From Drechslerella dactyloides (taxonomy: Eukaryota; Ascomycota; Orbiliomycetes; Orbiliales; Orbiliaceae): 64,000 nt of DNA. This document shows, piece by piece, positions 12,121-24,900 of this stretch. The DNA is taken from positions 620,001-684,000 of the forward strand of contig JAGTWJ010000019.1 of the NCBI GenBank assembly GCA_020064725.1, in the 5' to 3' direction. The notes below the pieces were generated by a model that was not told where the DNA came from, searched no databases, and saw only the letters and a list, made by a program, of their open reading frames with translations. Position numbers and translations under genes: made by a program. How positions within the stretch are numbered: position 1 is the stretch's first letter; every line of letters begins with the position of its first letter.

Positions 12121-15100
12121 CTATTCGTCATCGTCTGCAGTCCTGTATTCGCCGCTTAGGATGTTCCCGATCTTGTCCAGCTCCTTCTGCCAGGAGTCTG
12201 AATCCACGTTGATGCGACTGAATCGATCCTTATTAAGGCTTTCCGCATCCACCACGACGTGTTTCCCTAGAGTCATCTTGCATTCATGCAGTTGCTTGCC
12301 CAGCGGCTTGAGTAACCCTGGCCCTGCGCTTCGGGCGGGCTTAGCGTCCTCGAAGATTTTTACATCAAACGTTTCATCCCTCCTGAAGAAGAAGTGGTCG
12401 GGCAAGAGTTTGTTCTCCATGGGGAAGGGCTGCTTGGATGCCTCGGGGACTGACAAGGTCAGGATCACTCCCTTCGGGAGCAACTCGCAGACTTCTTTAG
12501 GAAGTTCTGGCTCGAATGTGGGGTTACTGGCGGAGAGGGCGATGTTGGGGGCTCGGGTGAGCATATGGGAGAGATGCGTCTCCTCCTTGCCATACAGATA
12601 GAAAGGTGTGAACTCGGCAGGGTATTCGCTGTCCTGGTTGGCAGTGTTCAGCGGTCGACTCTTCACCACGGTATTCAATGTCACGCTCCCGGTCTTGCTG
12701 TTAGATCTGTATTAAACGGTTAGTTTATTGGTCGGCCAGATGTGCCAAGGGTGAACATACGGATAGCCCTTCGCATAGACCTTCGCTGAGAATTCCACAG
12801 TCTCGTTCGCTTTCAGTCTATTGTCAGCCTCTTCGATGTCAAGCGGTTTAGCGGACTCCAAAATAAGCATCGTTTCTTCCTCATCTTCTTCCGCTTGCTC
12901 CTGCAGCTTCTTATAAAAGTCTTTCAGTTGATCGTCCAGCTTCGCGGTGAAGATGAGCTGCTGCCGGCGAGTCGCACTGTGGAACGATGTCTGAAGGACT
13001 AAAAACACATCTGTAGGCTTTCCCTGCATGAGGAACTGAATCTTGTGATTACCACGGCGGTTCCGCCTGCGGCATACTTCAACTTCTTCAATGACCACCT
13101 CCTGGAATTGCTTCATGAGGTTTCTGAGGAAGTCCGTCTGAGTTGGGAACGGGCTCATGACAACATTGCGCAGCACGAAAAGGCTCTGCTTGCACTTGTC
13201 GATGCCCATTCTCTCCATGAAAGTCTGTGCGGATTGCCCGTAGTCATCGGGTCCGAACTTCGTTGAGGTCAAGAACATTGGGATATGCGTGGGATCGGTG
13301 TTGGCAGAGGTAATGGACAGTCTGTCGACAACCCTCTTCATCAGATAGTTAGCTTCTTCCAGATCCCTATTTGGTCGTTTCTTCTCATCCAGCCAGTTGA
13401 GCGTAAAGGCGTTGATGTTGAGGTCCGAGCCCAGTTTGCGAAGCAGGTCGCGCTGCGGCTTCTTGATCTCCTTGTTGTCCTTGTTGAGGATATTATCCCG
13501 GATCCACTGTTTCTCGTCCTCGACTGGCTTTGAGTCGAACTTATTTTTCCCATCCTGTTCGGAAGGCAGCATGTTGAGAGGGACGCAAACAAAGTAATCA
13601 TTCTCCATCGTAGCCCAATACGCAGATAGCTAGCACTGCACGTTAGTTTGCTCAACAAAAATTACATGGAGCACAAAGAGAGGGTATTACCATGCTACTC
13701 GTGAAGGCCGCCTCACCGAGCAAGTTTCCGTATCCCTCAGGAGTCAGACCGATCGTCTGGTTGGAGAACCATGTCGACATCGCTGCAGCGCCAGGTTTAC
13801 TATAAAAGAAGTCAGTTCAGTAGGCAGAAGTCCTTTTCTAGTCATTAGTTTGGAATAGCTTACCTGCCCTCGACTCCATAGACGCCAATGTTCTCCGCAG
13901 ATCCCTGTGAGAGATATGGACTTGACCATGTCACTAGATGCCTCATTCTCCCATCCCGGTACACCAAGCTCCCTGCAGGATATGGAATGTAGCCAGCTTT
14001 GTGCGGATCCACCGTAATCGAATCTGCATCTTCAAGCGCGAAGAGATCCTCTTCGGTCGTTGATTTCAACCACAAGGTCGGTACAAGCTTTTGGGCTTTC
14101 ATAGCTGCCAGCTGACCACCACCAACTTCCAGGGTCGGGCGGCGCAACATAGTGGCAAAGTAGCCTCCCCATGCTGCATCAGCATGAATAAGGAACGACA
14201 GACCCAATTCATCCTGAAGTTTCTTGCGGAGCTCAACAATCTTCGACAGCCTGTCGACAGCACCTTCCTCAGTTGTGCCAACTATGGCTACAACTGCATA
14301 CACGGCTCTCTTCTCTTTGGCGCAGTCTCGCAGCTCCTTCTCTAGGAGCGCGAGGTCAATACGGGCGGCATCGTCGACCTCGATTCCGAAGATACAGTCT
14401 GAGCCAAGACCAGCAATCGCTATAGAAATCAAATCAGCTTGTCATCTATTTCTCTCATGTCCATCCGCTGGAAAGTAACATACCCGCAGACTTCGGCCAG
14501 GAATAATGACGAGTCTTCGCGGCAAAATACTTCATCGGCTTCACCTGCTCTCTCTTGCCGAAATACTCTTCCAATGGCGCTCGACCGACGGTCTGGATGT
14601 TATATTCTCTAACAGCTTCCGTTAAGAAGTCGCTTGAAATGCCAAACTGCTTATTCAGTCTCACAGGAAGATCAAGAACGGTCTCAGGCCGAAGATTGAG
14701 CAGTTCCCAATTATCCAGTTCGATGAACTTCTTTTCCGCCGAGCCTGGCTTGCATGGCGCTACCTTGAATTCCTCCTTGATGAACTGTAGTTTTCCATCC
14801 TTCAGGGCTCGGAAGAGAGCGAGAGGGTAGAACTTGAGGTTTCGCGCTGAGGTACCGCGACTTAGCATTAGCCACGCGGTATACATATATAGACAAAAAT
14901 ATGTAGATACGTACCAACCCAGATGGATTCCAGGTTCGCGACAGTCCCGTCACAGGTGATATGACCCCATCCCACAGGGCCAGTGCTGGTTTCATCGGTA
15001 TTGTACCCGAACAGCTTGCACAGTTGCTTCCCAACTCGCAGCTCCGCCAGGGTAGTGATCGGGCTTGCTTCAAGAGCGACGTTGTTCGGATTGTACAACA

Positions 15101-15505
15101 TGGTCATGAAGTACCCCAGCATGGACGGCATGGTCAAGTCCGTGCACATGTGGGCTTGATACCGGGGGGACCAGAACGGCACGGAGTGTTCGCCCAGCAA
15201 TTGGGCGACCTTTCGGACCGCATTGCTGAGGTCGTCCCTATTGTCTTGGAACTTCTTCGAGCGTCGAACTCCGGCCGAAATAAATTTCTGATCGTATATA
15301 TCGTTAGCGCAAGAAAGCAGACTGAATAGCTGGGGGCGGTTACATTATCCTCAGGGAAATATTGCCATCGAGCCTCAAGTAGCTCGTCCAGGATGGTGTT
15401 GATATTTGCCCGGAAATCAGGCATGTTCACGCCCTTCGGGCCGATAAAGTATGAGTGGATGGCATTGTATGCGTCCACATCACCATTCTCAGCTAGCTTT
15501 GACAT
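12121..15505 (-). CDS. large PLP-dependent (group II) decarboxylase
   Basis: Seven exons: 15505-15344, 15287-14915, 14846-14484, 14419-13864, 13799-13691, 13629-12764 and 12706-12121. Introns are 56-68 bp and all phases join; the product is 1004 aa. The N-terminal half is a fold-type I decarboxylase of the glutamate/tyrosine/aromatic amino-acid group. GHITCDGTVANLESIW contributes to cofactor binding, IHADAAWGG carries the Asp that pairs with the pyridine nitrogen (near residue 380), and SITVDPHKAGY carries the Schiff-base Lys (near 440). SKPGAAAMSTWFS follows. The last 480 or so residues match no domain I know; this part is rich in charged residues with an acidic DDDE end. Similar fungal proteins of about 1000 aa are usually labelled L-tyrosine or pyridoxal-dependent decarboxylase; the substrate is not proven. 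A cytosolic location is likely, as no signal peptide is seen. Confidence 0.92.
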
Positions 15506-17218
15506 GATTCTGTGTATTATATGATAACTCTGGAATCAAAATGGTACACTGTTTTCAGAATGAACCCTTTATCTGTCAAATTTAGAGGGTGATATTGTGG
15601 CAGAAGAAGGGAAAATATGGCAGTTTTATATGCATATAACTGGTCTCGTAAACCAGACCCTCCCGTTTACAACCACGTATAACCTACCCTACCCCAACCA
15701 TGCGTACGCGCGTCCAGCCTCCAGTCTACGAGATAATGTACCCCAGCCCTCCTAGCTTTCGAAGTTTCGCCGACGTCATGTCGTCATTGACAATTACACA
15801 GGGTATTTACCCCACCTTACTCCGCAGCGCGAAAACCAACTCACCGTGCAGGGTAGATCGAGTGTCTCTGAGAAGCTAGAAGGCGGCAGCCTGCCGCTGC
15901 GGATCGATTATGCATGTCGATCTATCAATCCCGTGTGCCGTCCGGGGGAAGATAATCTACCCGCTCGGAATATATGCAATGTTCCTATTGGCGCCAGACG
16001 AACAGCTCTACAGGGGGCGGCATCGACGGACGAAGTTCAGTAAATTGTGCCGACGTCGACGTCACATTGTCGGTAAGTCGCTCAGATATCTAGAGAGATG
16101 GTACGTCAATTCATGCAAGCAGCCTCCCGTCTGGCAGTCATCCTTGGAGGAATGCCTGTAAGTCAATCGGTACCCATGAATAATGCAGAAACCAGCTTTG
16201 GCCTCGTAAACCAGGCTGTATTTGTTGGGAAGCGTGAAGTGCGGTCCGGGGTATGCATTGCGCATGCATATAATGCGGCTGGACTAGGCTAGCTGTGTTG
16301 GGATATCTAAGATGTGATATAAGAATTAGAATGGTCTCTGAGGTGAAGATAGGCAATTGTTTGTAACCCAAGATTATTCTTGGAAAGTGGCTGGGATATA
16401 AAAATCCTCGGGTTGTGGCGTTGAGATAGTAGTTGTTGGGGACTTCATTGTAGGAGAACATGCAGCAGTAGCCCAGCTGGCAGTGAAGGGTACTCTTTAT
16501 GCCTATATTTTGCTAGAGCCTCTGGGATATTTTGTGTATCTCGCACGAGTAAAAGGTGGCCTAGGCTTCCTGTACACATATATGCATATGTTAATTCAGC
16601 AGCAATTATACGAGAGAAAACTCGCAACTCTACGCATAGAGCTTCCCTCCATGCGGTAACAACGGCGCTGGTTGAGGCGGTTAAAGTATGGATGTAAAGC
16701 TTATAAAGACATGTCAATTGGGTGACAATGTAATACCAAGATAACATCAAATATGATATTTGATAATTATAAGAATAGATGCCTGCGGACCTTGCCTAGA
16801 GATGCAACTTTAACTGTAGTAACTAAGTATGCACGCAATCAGGTGGGCTATCTAGGTATGTTCTGGGTGTTGGGATCGCGGATTCGGAGCTCGAGTCGGC
16901 TATCTGTACCGCTATCGCGCTATAGCCGAACATGCAATAGATCGATACTTACAAGCTAAATCCTTGTCTTGCGGGTCAGAAGCAACCCCAGGCTAATCTA
17001 TCAAACAAAGGTCAAAATATATGCACGCTTAGATCTATAGACACCTCAAAATAATACGCACCTCAATATAGTATCTGGGGCTTACATCTCGAAATAATCA
17101 CGTCTTCGGTTCTTTGGACCCAATTGCCTCCGGCAGGCCTGCGAAGCAGGCCCAAAAGGACGGCTTTCTGGTTTACGAGACAAGGCCCAAAATGATACTA
17201 ATTACGTGACGTGATATT
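15506..17218. other. intergenic region
   Basis: Promoter of the decarboxylase gene (left) and 3' flank of the antiporter (right). No coding frame is credible. Notable are three related copies of CTCGTAAACCAG (see the repeat entry), GC-rich small hairpins at 17128-17150, two copies of AGGCCCAAAA near 17148 and 17183, and ACGTGACGTGA at 17204-17214, a bZIP/CRE-like sequence. Confidence 0.55.
15643..17181. repeat. pair of 15-bp inverted repeats with a third internal copy
   Basis: GTCTCGTAAACCAGA at 15643-15657 has an exact inverted copy at 17167-17181. Twelve bases of it (CTCGTAAACCAG) recur in direct orientation at 16203-16214. The ends could be terminal repeats of a degenerate, non-coding element of about 1.54 kb. 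I see no matching target-site duplication and no transposase. Alternatively they are repeated binding sites. Confidence 0.45.
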
Positions 17219-19063
17219 TTACCGACATTGATTACGACCATCGCATGATTCATCTTCCCTAGTATTCGCAGAGACGTTGACATTCCATTCTCCCAACGGC
17301 CCTCTCTGCCCGGCCCCTTCGTTTCTTCTTACCTCTTCTAACCGCTTGACTCTCCTCACAAGCAGCCCCACGGCCAGCGGTCCAATGATCGTACATATCA
17401 CCGCCGCCCAGATAACAATCACGAATATGTCATCATTTGATGCTCTCGTTTCTTCCACGGCCGTTGTGAAGATTCCATTTGCAGAGGCTATAGAGGCGAT
17501 CAAGAAGCCGATTTCGCCACGAGCCACCATCGCCAGGCCGAGAATCATGGCGGGGTAGAGAGATATAGCCGGCTTATTGTCCTTCGTTTCAGTTGGTACT
17601 GATTTCTTGGGCGGGGCTGTGTGCTCTTCTTTTGCAGCCTGAAATATCGTTTCTGGAGCCGGTGTAATCTCGTCTTCGTCCCCTGCCGCTCCTTCCGTGG
17701 GAGAATCTGGAGGTGTGGGTAGTGATGCACTATCGGCCGCATCATCCTTCACAGTCTCCTTTATTTCCACCGGCTTTGGTGGCTCCTTGCTTTTGTTTGT
17801 ATTGCGCTTCCGTGGCCACAGCGTTTCAGATTTGACGACTGCTCGGAACGGCAAATCGGCGACCAGGAGCCATACGCCTGTCACCAGCTTTGCGAAGAGC
17901 ATGAGAACGGAGTAGACGATTCCCCGCCAAACGATGCGACCCGCAAACATGCGTTTAACAGGCACCGAGAAACCAATTGACGCCTGCATATATGGAAATT
18001 ACATATACCAAGATAGTGTCAGCGGACTGCCGGCATAGCTACAAAGCAGCCTCCCTGGAATCCGGGTAACTTACGAAGAAAAATGGGATGAGAACCGCAT
18101 GAACAGCTGGTAGGTAGTATTTCTCGTATATCGATACCCCGGTATCCCGCGCACGGGCCGCATCCGCAACCTCGAGAGTTGCGCGATATTCATCCCACCA
18201 GGTCACCAATGTCCCCGCAATAAAGGCACCAAACAGGACGGACGCACCGGCATAACCCGAGGCGACTACCATGGCGACGAGCACCAGCGTCTGCAGAGCC
18301 CAGACCGTTCCAGCCCCTCGGATAGCTTCCGGCAATTGCCGCTTTCCGAAAAGATACTTGCCCGTCTTGCCAAGGATCACGGCGGCGACTACCAGCCCGA
18401 CGCTCGCACCAATTGGCCTCGCGACACTGGCAGCTGTGAACTCTTCGGCGCCCAGCGAGGCGACGACCTGCACCATGACCAGACCCACCACGTCGTCCAT
18501 CATCGCGGCACCGGTCAGCACGACTCCTAGTCGAGTACCCGCAAACCCGGCGCTAGATAGGATGGTAAACGTAGTCCCTAGCGAGGTCGCCGACAAGGCC
18601 GCACCGGCACTGAAGCATTGCAGCGGCGTGGCGCTGGAGATCGGTGAGAGCAGGAATGAGAGTGCTATCGGCGCCACTATTCCGGTTATCGCGACGACTG
18701 TTGCCAGCGGTAGATTGCTCAACAGCGGTCCTAAAGAGGTATGCATACCGCCTTGATAGACTAGGAGTATCAGGCCCAGATACCCGAGCTGTATGATGGC
18801 ATTTTGAACATCGGAGGTGATCCAGTTCGCGACTGGCGCGCCATAGACTATGCCTACCAGAATCTACAGTTAACTATGAGGGGTCGCAGTTGCGGGGGGT
18901 TCCCGGAGAGCAAGCATACTTGGCCAACGAGTCCGCAGAAGACGGAGATGTCCAGAGCCCAGTTGATGAGATTAAGGCCGAAGACAAACGAGCTCAGGAT
19001 GAGTATCGTGTTTATTGACGGCTCATGATACGGTAGAGACGACGGTGACAACTCGGCAACCAT
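17219..19063 (-). CDS. CPA2-family cation/proton antiporter
   Basis: Three exons, 19063-18920, 18863-18075 and 17983-17219, all joined in phase 0 through introns of 56 and 91 bp; 565 aa. The protein is a multi-pass carrier with about 11-13 helices. Family landmarks are LVYQGG, GAALSATSLGTTF, and GAAMMDDVVGLVMV, which holds the conserved Asp pair of CPA2 exchangers at the ion site. These are followed by VLFGAFIAG and, across the second intron, IPFFFASIGFSVP. A hydrophilic loop of about 85 residues, rich in Lys, Glu and Pro (roughly residues 360-450), splits the last helices. Expected role is Na+ or K+ exchange for H+ at the plasma or an internal membrane; the ion is not readable from sequence. 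Its start lies 532 bp from the end of the NRAMP gene on the same strand. Confidence 0.92.
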
Positions 19064-19594
19064 CGTGGCGGCTGTAGCGCTGGCGTACGTTGACTTTTCT
19101 TATGGCTTGAGATTACACTTTCGCGTGTCGCACGTGTAATGTGAATGAAGGATTATTACAGATAACATCTCGTTTGGCGCCTGTCTCTTTTCTTCTTCTG
19201 AGATCCACCTATCAAAACAACCGACAGGCAGTAACCAGATCGAGATTGGCTTACGAAAGTGATATCTAACCATTTCTGCTTTTTATTGCATCCGCACGAA
19301 GGATGCAGGGACGAACCACGGTGAATGTCAAGACAGTCCCAGTCCACTCGCCCGCACCCGCACGTGTATAAATTCTACCTGCAGGTAACATACATCTACA
19401 AGTACTAATTCTCGATGCCGCGAGTCGTTCTGAAATAAATAAAGCCACACACCCCCATCTCTTTGCCCATTCTTATCCGTACGCAAATTGTCATATCGTT
19501 GTATCGTCGCGTCGTCAGGTAGAAACAGCGGCTACGGTAAGTTGATAACTTGCTCTTGCCGTGTCGTAGCGGCGTTTGTAACTCCCTGTTGCTT
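19064..19594. other. intergenic, antiporter promoter
   Basis: Between the antiporter start and the last exon of the NRAMP gene, both on the minus strand. It must hold the antiporter promoter and the NRAMP 3' untranslated region. No gene and no striking motif are seen. Confidence 0.5.
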
Positions 19595-21997
19595 CTATTC
19601 ATTGCTCCCCATCGCCAGAGTCACAATCAGGTACCTATACGCACACAAACCGCGTTAGAATATAGAACACCGAAGAGGCAAAGTCGAGGAAGGAGTGAGC
19701 AGGTCAGGCGCAACTTACAGGTTAAGACCGGCGAGGAATGTCCATACAATCACCGCAAAGCCGCAGGAGAACCACCCATTGCTCATATCCACGGTGCGTC
19801 GTCGCACAAACCCTCCCTCGGCCGTAGCCTCGGCCTCCGCGCCGACGATAATCTCGCCGTTTGGGTCATCGACTTGCATGTACTGCGCCCGACAAGTCAT
19901 CCAGATTAAAGGCGCCGTCACGAACGGCAGGATGATACTCAAGACAACCTGACTGGCGTTGAGGACCTCTGCCAACCCACGCCGTCCCACCGCGCCAGCA
20001 ACAACAATTGATGGCAAAATCGCGATAGCGCGAGTGATGAGGCGACGGAGCCACGGTCGCATCCGCCAGTTGAGAAAGCCCTCGGAGATCATTTGCCCGG
20101 CGAGCGTGACAACCACACCAGCCGACTCACCACTGAACAGCAGTGCAACAGCAAACAGAATACCAGCCGCACGACCGAGATTCGAAACGAGCAAGTCGTA
20201 AATACTGAACAGATCCGCCTCCTTGGCATCGGGTGTATTCGACAAGGTCGCCGCAGAAACAATCAGAATGGCGGAATTGGCAAACAGTGCACACGTGAAC
20301 AGCGATATCGCCATATCCGCGATACAAAACGGCATAGTGTATCTGATCGCGTCGAGAGTTGGTACGTACTTCCTCTCCACCGTCACGGCGGAATCTTCAG
20401 TAGCAACCGTCGCGGTACTCTCGTTCGCGTGCCACTTATCGTACTCCTTCATTCGCGCCTGGACGATTCCACTGCCCAGGAACAGCGAATGCGGCATCAC
20501 CGTCGCACCCAAAATACCGCATGAAAGGTACAGTCCCTCACCGGACGCGACGGTCTTGGACGGAAGGTAGCCCTTGAAGACCTCCCCCACGGGGGTGTCC
20601 TCGATGTTGGCGAGTTCGATGGCGAAGCAGATAATGACGCCAAAGACTAGGAGGGCGACGAAGCCCTCGAAGAGGCGAATACGCTTCACGGGTCCATTGG
20701 AGTTGTAGAAGAAGAGGACGATAAAGGTGTCAAGGATGGTGATTGCGCATCCGGCGACAAGTGGGACCTTGAGCAGGATGTTCAGCGCAATCGCCGACCC
20801 AATAACCTCAGCCATATCGGTGGCGATAATGGCGGACTCGGCGAAAAAGTAGACAATGTAGTTTAGCCATCGGGGGAAATTGTGCTTGCAGTTCTCCGCA
20901 AGATCCATCCCCGTAACGCTGCCGAGCTTGACGCAGAGCGACTGCAAGAAAATGGCCAAGACGTTCGCCAGCAAGATCACGAACAAGTGTGAGAACCTGA
21001 ACGCGGCACCAGCAGCAACCTAGATGACATTCTCATTAGCGGTGACCACGACATAGTGAGCTCTGAGTGAAACACTTACATCAGTAGCATAGTTCCCCGG
21101 ATCCATGTAGGACACTGAGATCATGAACCCAGGCCCCATGAACTTCATATACTTGACGGCACCACGAAGGAATCTCTTCCAAAGGGTATCGTCAGGTCCG
21201 GCACCATTGCCTCGCGGCGGCTCTCGCCTGCCGACGTTTGCAGCAAAGAACAAGACGCGCTTTGCAGCCCTCTCGTATCCTCTCGGACCACCACTCTTCT
21301 TGTCTCCGACGTTGCGAGTATGCACTGCATACCCCCCTGCATCCTTCTTCTCTCCTGCCTCTTCCATCTTCTCCACAACATCATTGCGACTACTCTTCTC
21401 GTCCACATGCACGTCTCCAGCACCTAACGGCGAGCCAGAAACGTGCCCCCGCCCCCCATCCCCTACGGTGGTGATTGCCGTCGCGGTGCCTTCGGTGGCT
21501 TCCATGATACCGTCTCCGCTAGCGCCGGTTTCAAAGGTATTGATACCACCGCGACTGGCATCACTCCGACGGTTCATGTCGGAGAGGTTGTTGAGGTCTG
21601 AGTTTGTGGTGAGGTCGCCAGGCAGGTGGTTGGGCTGCTGATTGTATTCATCATGGCCGATGGTGTCATCGACACGCGAAGGGCCTGGTACATATAGGGA
21701 ATTTATTAGCTCGCCATTCTCTTTCAGGAACCGATCTCTGCTCCTCGATGGTCTTTCTCCATCTTTGTCTTGGGCTTCATCGTCGGAGGCTGCCAGGTCA
21801 GGTGGCCGGTGGCCGGTCTAGTTGTGATGTGGTAATGCAGTGGTAATAAAAGGCGCATTCTGTCGGGAAGCGTTTTCGTGATCGGGATTTGGCGCCGGGC
21901 GGCGGCCGAACAAACAACCACGACCGACGGCAGTGGCAAGCCTCAAACTAAGGGGACGGACAGGACAGGACAGGCTACAAGGGCACTTACAATTCAT
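19595..21997 (-). CDS. NRAMP/Smf-type divalent metal transporter
   Basis: Four exons: 21997-21991 (only 7 coding bases), 21684-21080, 21019-19719 and 19634-19595; 650 aa. The micro-exon ATGAATT has a GTAAGT donor and joins across a 306 bp intron to give an N-terminus beginning MNCPSR, which I recall as common in fungal homologues. Without it the second exon has no upstream ATG, only an internal one at 21577. The first helix carries the metal-binding DPGN motif (SYMDPGNYATD) and a later helix carries MPH (VMPHSLFLGS), both diagnostic of NRAMP proton-coupled Mn2+/Fe2+ importers. The apparent stop at 19717-19715 lies inside an intron: splicing from 19719 to 19634 adds YLIVTLAMGSNE and completes the last helix. 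The first 150 residues are a hydrophilic tail with possible phosphorylation and ubiquitination sites. Confidence 0.93.
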
Positions 21998-24900
21998 CTT
22001 TGCTGACTGAGGACAGGCAGTGGGCACCTGTCTACAAGCTGGGAGGAAACTGAGGACCAGCGACCGTGGATATCGATGCAGAACGGGCGAACGAGCGGGC
22101 TGGGGGCCTGTAATATAATAAGTGAGAGGATGGCAAGGAAGCCAAGCACATGGACAGCTGCCAGCTTGAGCTCCCGTCGATGTCGCTGGGCTGAATTCGA
22201 AGCTGACGGGGATGCAGGCTGCAGCTCGGAACGAGCTAGCGTGGACGAATGCGCAGAAGACGACCGAAGAACGAGAATATCACGCATGCGCATCGGAGCA
22301 GCCTACAATCGACATGCACTAGAACCGGTCTTTGCAGGGTTTTCTCCCGCATTTTCTTTTTTTCTCCTTCTCCGGTTGGCGAAAACGAGCCAATCTTCGC
22401 CACAGGGGACTCTTTCACCGATTGGAGCAGTCTCACGAGATAATTTGGGTTTTCTCGCTCCGGTCCTCGCAAGTTGAGACAGCCTCGCCCTTTCGACGTC
22501 TGTGCATCCCACATTTGTGGGAAAACCGCCAGCATGCAAACAGAATAGTTGTATCGTTCGCTGACAGTGTGCTGCGCCCACCCGACTGGCCGAACGGGGC
22601 ATCGTCTACAATGCAGCTGCCTTGGCTGTTGGCCGAGCTTGTTAGTGCCCCATTATATTATCGCCAATGCTACCTGCAGTGACAGCGTTGATGTGATAGC
22701 GCGTGACGATTATGTGATGGAACCATATCCCAGGATGCTGTTCATGTGCATGCTGCAGGCCTGATTTTTCGAATCGACATCCCAATCCATCAACAAGCTG
22801 TAGATGCAAACGCCCCAGTATACGATACGTATTTTTCTCCGCTTTTTGCGAATGTTGCAATACTGGTCATCTTTGAGTGCATATCTTCCAAAAGTCGACT
22901 TGAAACCGAACTGCGGGCAGGCAGACAAAGGATTGACACTCTGTATCACTTTCATAGCCTCTCTTATTGGTCGAATCGAGGTCCGAGACCTCACATGTAA
23001 GTACTTGGTAAGTAAGTAATCATTAGTGATACTTCGTATGTCCATCGACACCCTGGCAACTATATCTCTCACTATATTATAGTTCTTGTCGATTGTTTCG
23101 CGTGTCAGAAGTCTTTCCTCTAGAATAGATCCACAACAATGGTATCCATGTCGCATTGGCGAATGTCAACATGCATGGCCCTCTTGCAAAAACCCCGGAT
23201 GATATACGCAGCCTCTCGACCATGGCCAGACGTGGACACCCGTAGACAGGTTAGGAGCACTTATCTCATAGCTGACTAGAATTTAAACCTCTTGTCCTGT
23301 ATTACATATCCGGCCATCGTGATTGGCCGGGCCCAGCTTACAGCGTGCCCAGCAGTTTTGCCCTTCAACTGCGAAGTATGTTATCTTAAATGTAAAGCGC
23401 ATGCAACAGCCAGACGATACGTCGATATCGCGATACTGTAATCGAAAACTATACTGTTTGCAACTTAGGAATCGGTAACATTGAGTATCAATCAACCGCG
23501 ATGACGGTCTTATATCGAAAGTTGGATACGCGGGAATATAAACGTCAATGCGAGGAACCAGATATTGTTGGACGTTGGAAACTGATCCTGCTGTCCATGA
23601 TTTACACACTACAATTTTAAATTCATATTATTTCAACTGAGCAGCCAGAGGAGGAAGGCGTCTGGCTTGCGAGACAACAGAGGAGGCCCAGCTTGTAAAC
23701 GTTCGACTTGGCCAATTCTGGATCCGGATATCCAAGAAGCACTTTGAGGTGATCTGCATGTATACATATCCCAATTAGTTTTAATGTTATGCGTGTGCGC
23801 GGCGAGCATGCACATCCTCCTCTGGAGCTCCTTGAACAGCCATGCATACCAAGAGGACTGATATTCAATATATTCCTATGAGGGGGCCATCGATCGGCCA
23901 TCATGGCTGCATTGGTTTGAATTGATATCAATCTGCCCAAAACCGGCCCACGTTTAACAACTTAGACCGTATTTAGGTGCATACTGATCTGAGTATGCTA
24001 GGAGAATACGAACTTTGATTTGGAATTACTTCCCATTGGATTTTAATTTCCTCGGCCTTGCGTAGCGATATCGATAACCGCAGGATTACCGTAACCGTTC
24101 GCGGATATCTGACAGCTAGTCGTATCTCTACAAGTGGTGGTGGATGTCAAGGTTACACCGACCTCCAATTTTCCAGAACGGGTGCTGCTCCAATTGGGCC
24201 ATGACGCCAGTCTTAAGTACAGCCGCAACTCCGAGCTCACCAACCTCCACACCACTTCGAGATATTACTGCTGACGCTAGAAACCGAGCGATTCCTGTGA
24301 TACCAAGACGCCCAGCGAGCAGCGGTCGCACGCCCAGCCGAGCCCAGTGAGCGGTTTTCACACCCTTTCAGCCCTATCGTACGGCAAACGCCGCGTCCAC
24401 GCGTCGGTCTCGAGTCGATGCTGACAACGTCAATGCGATGCATTGTAGTGCACGCTGGCAGGTGCATGTAGATTTCAGTTCACATCTCCGCCGATACCGC
24501 AGTCGAAGTGGGAGATACCATTCTAGAAGATAACGTTATGATGCGAGGTGGAAATACGCTGGCGACAAGCCATAAGTGTGCAGCGGGTCCGATCCAACCA
24601 GCTGCCGTCCGTCCGTCCGGCATGGAGCAGTGCCGGCCGCCATAGCCGAACGCGAACGCGGCCAATGACATGATATCACAAACACCCTGCACCGCAGACG
24701 CATCGGACCGAGGACCGCGGACAACCTCAGCGAAACCTGCAATTGTCGCAAATAATCGAGCCTGGAAACCTGGTTACCAATTTTTCAGATTCCATGGCAC
24801 GTTTAGCAGGCAGATCCGGATCCACGAATCTGTGCAACCACCACTTAGTATTCTACCAACAGATAAATGCAAATGTTATAAAGCCATGGCTGTGTGTCAT

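Noticed and set aside
19715..19717. In-frame TAA taken as the NRAMP stop
   Set aside because: It lies two bases inside a good GTAAGT-type intron whose removal restores the last transmembrane helix.
21123..21641. 172-codon plus-strand frame
   Set aside because: Antisense to the hydrophilic N-terminus of the NRAMP protein.
22710..23156. 148-codon minus-strand frame in the 3.3 kb gap
   Set aside because: No good start, no domain, and no splice partners; most likely chance.
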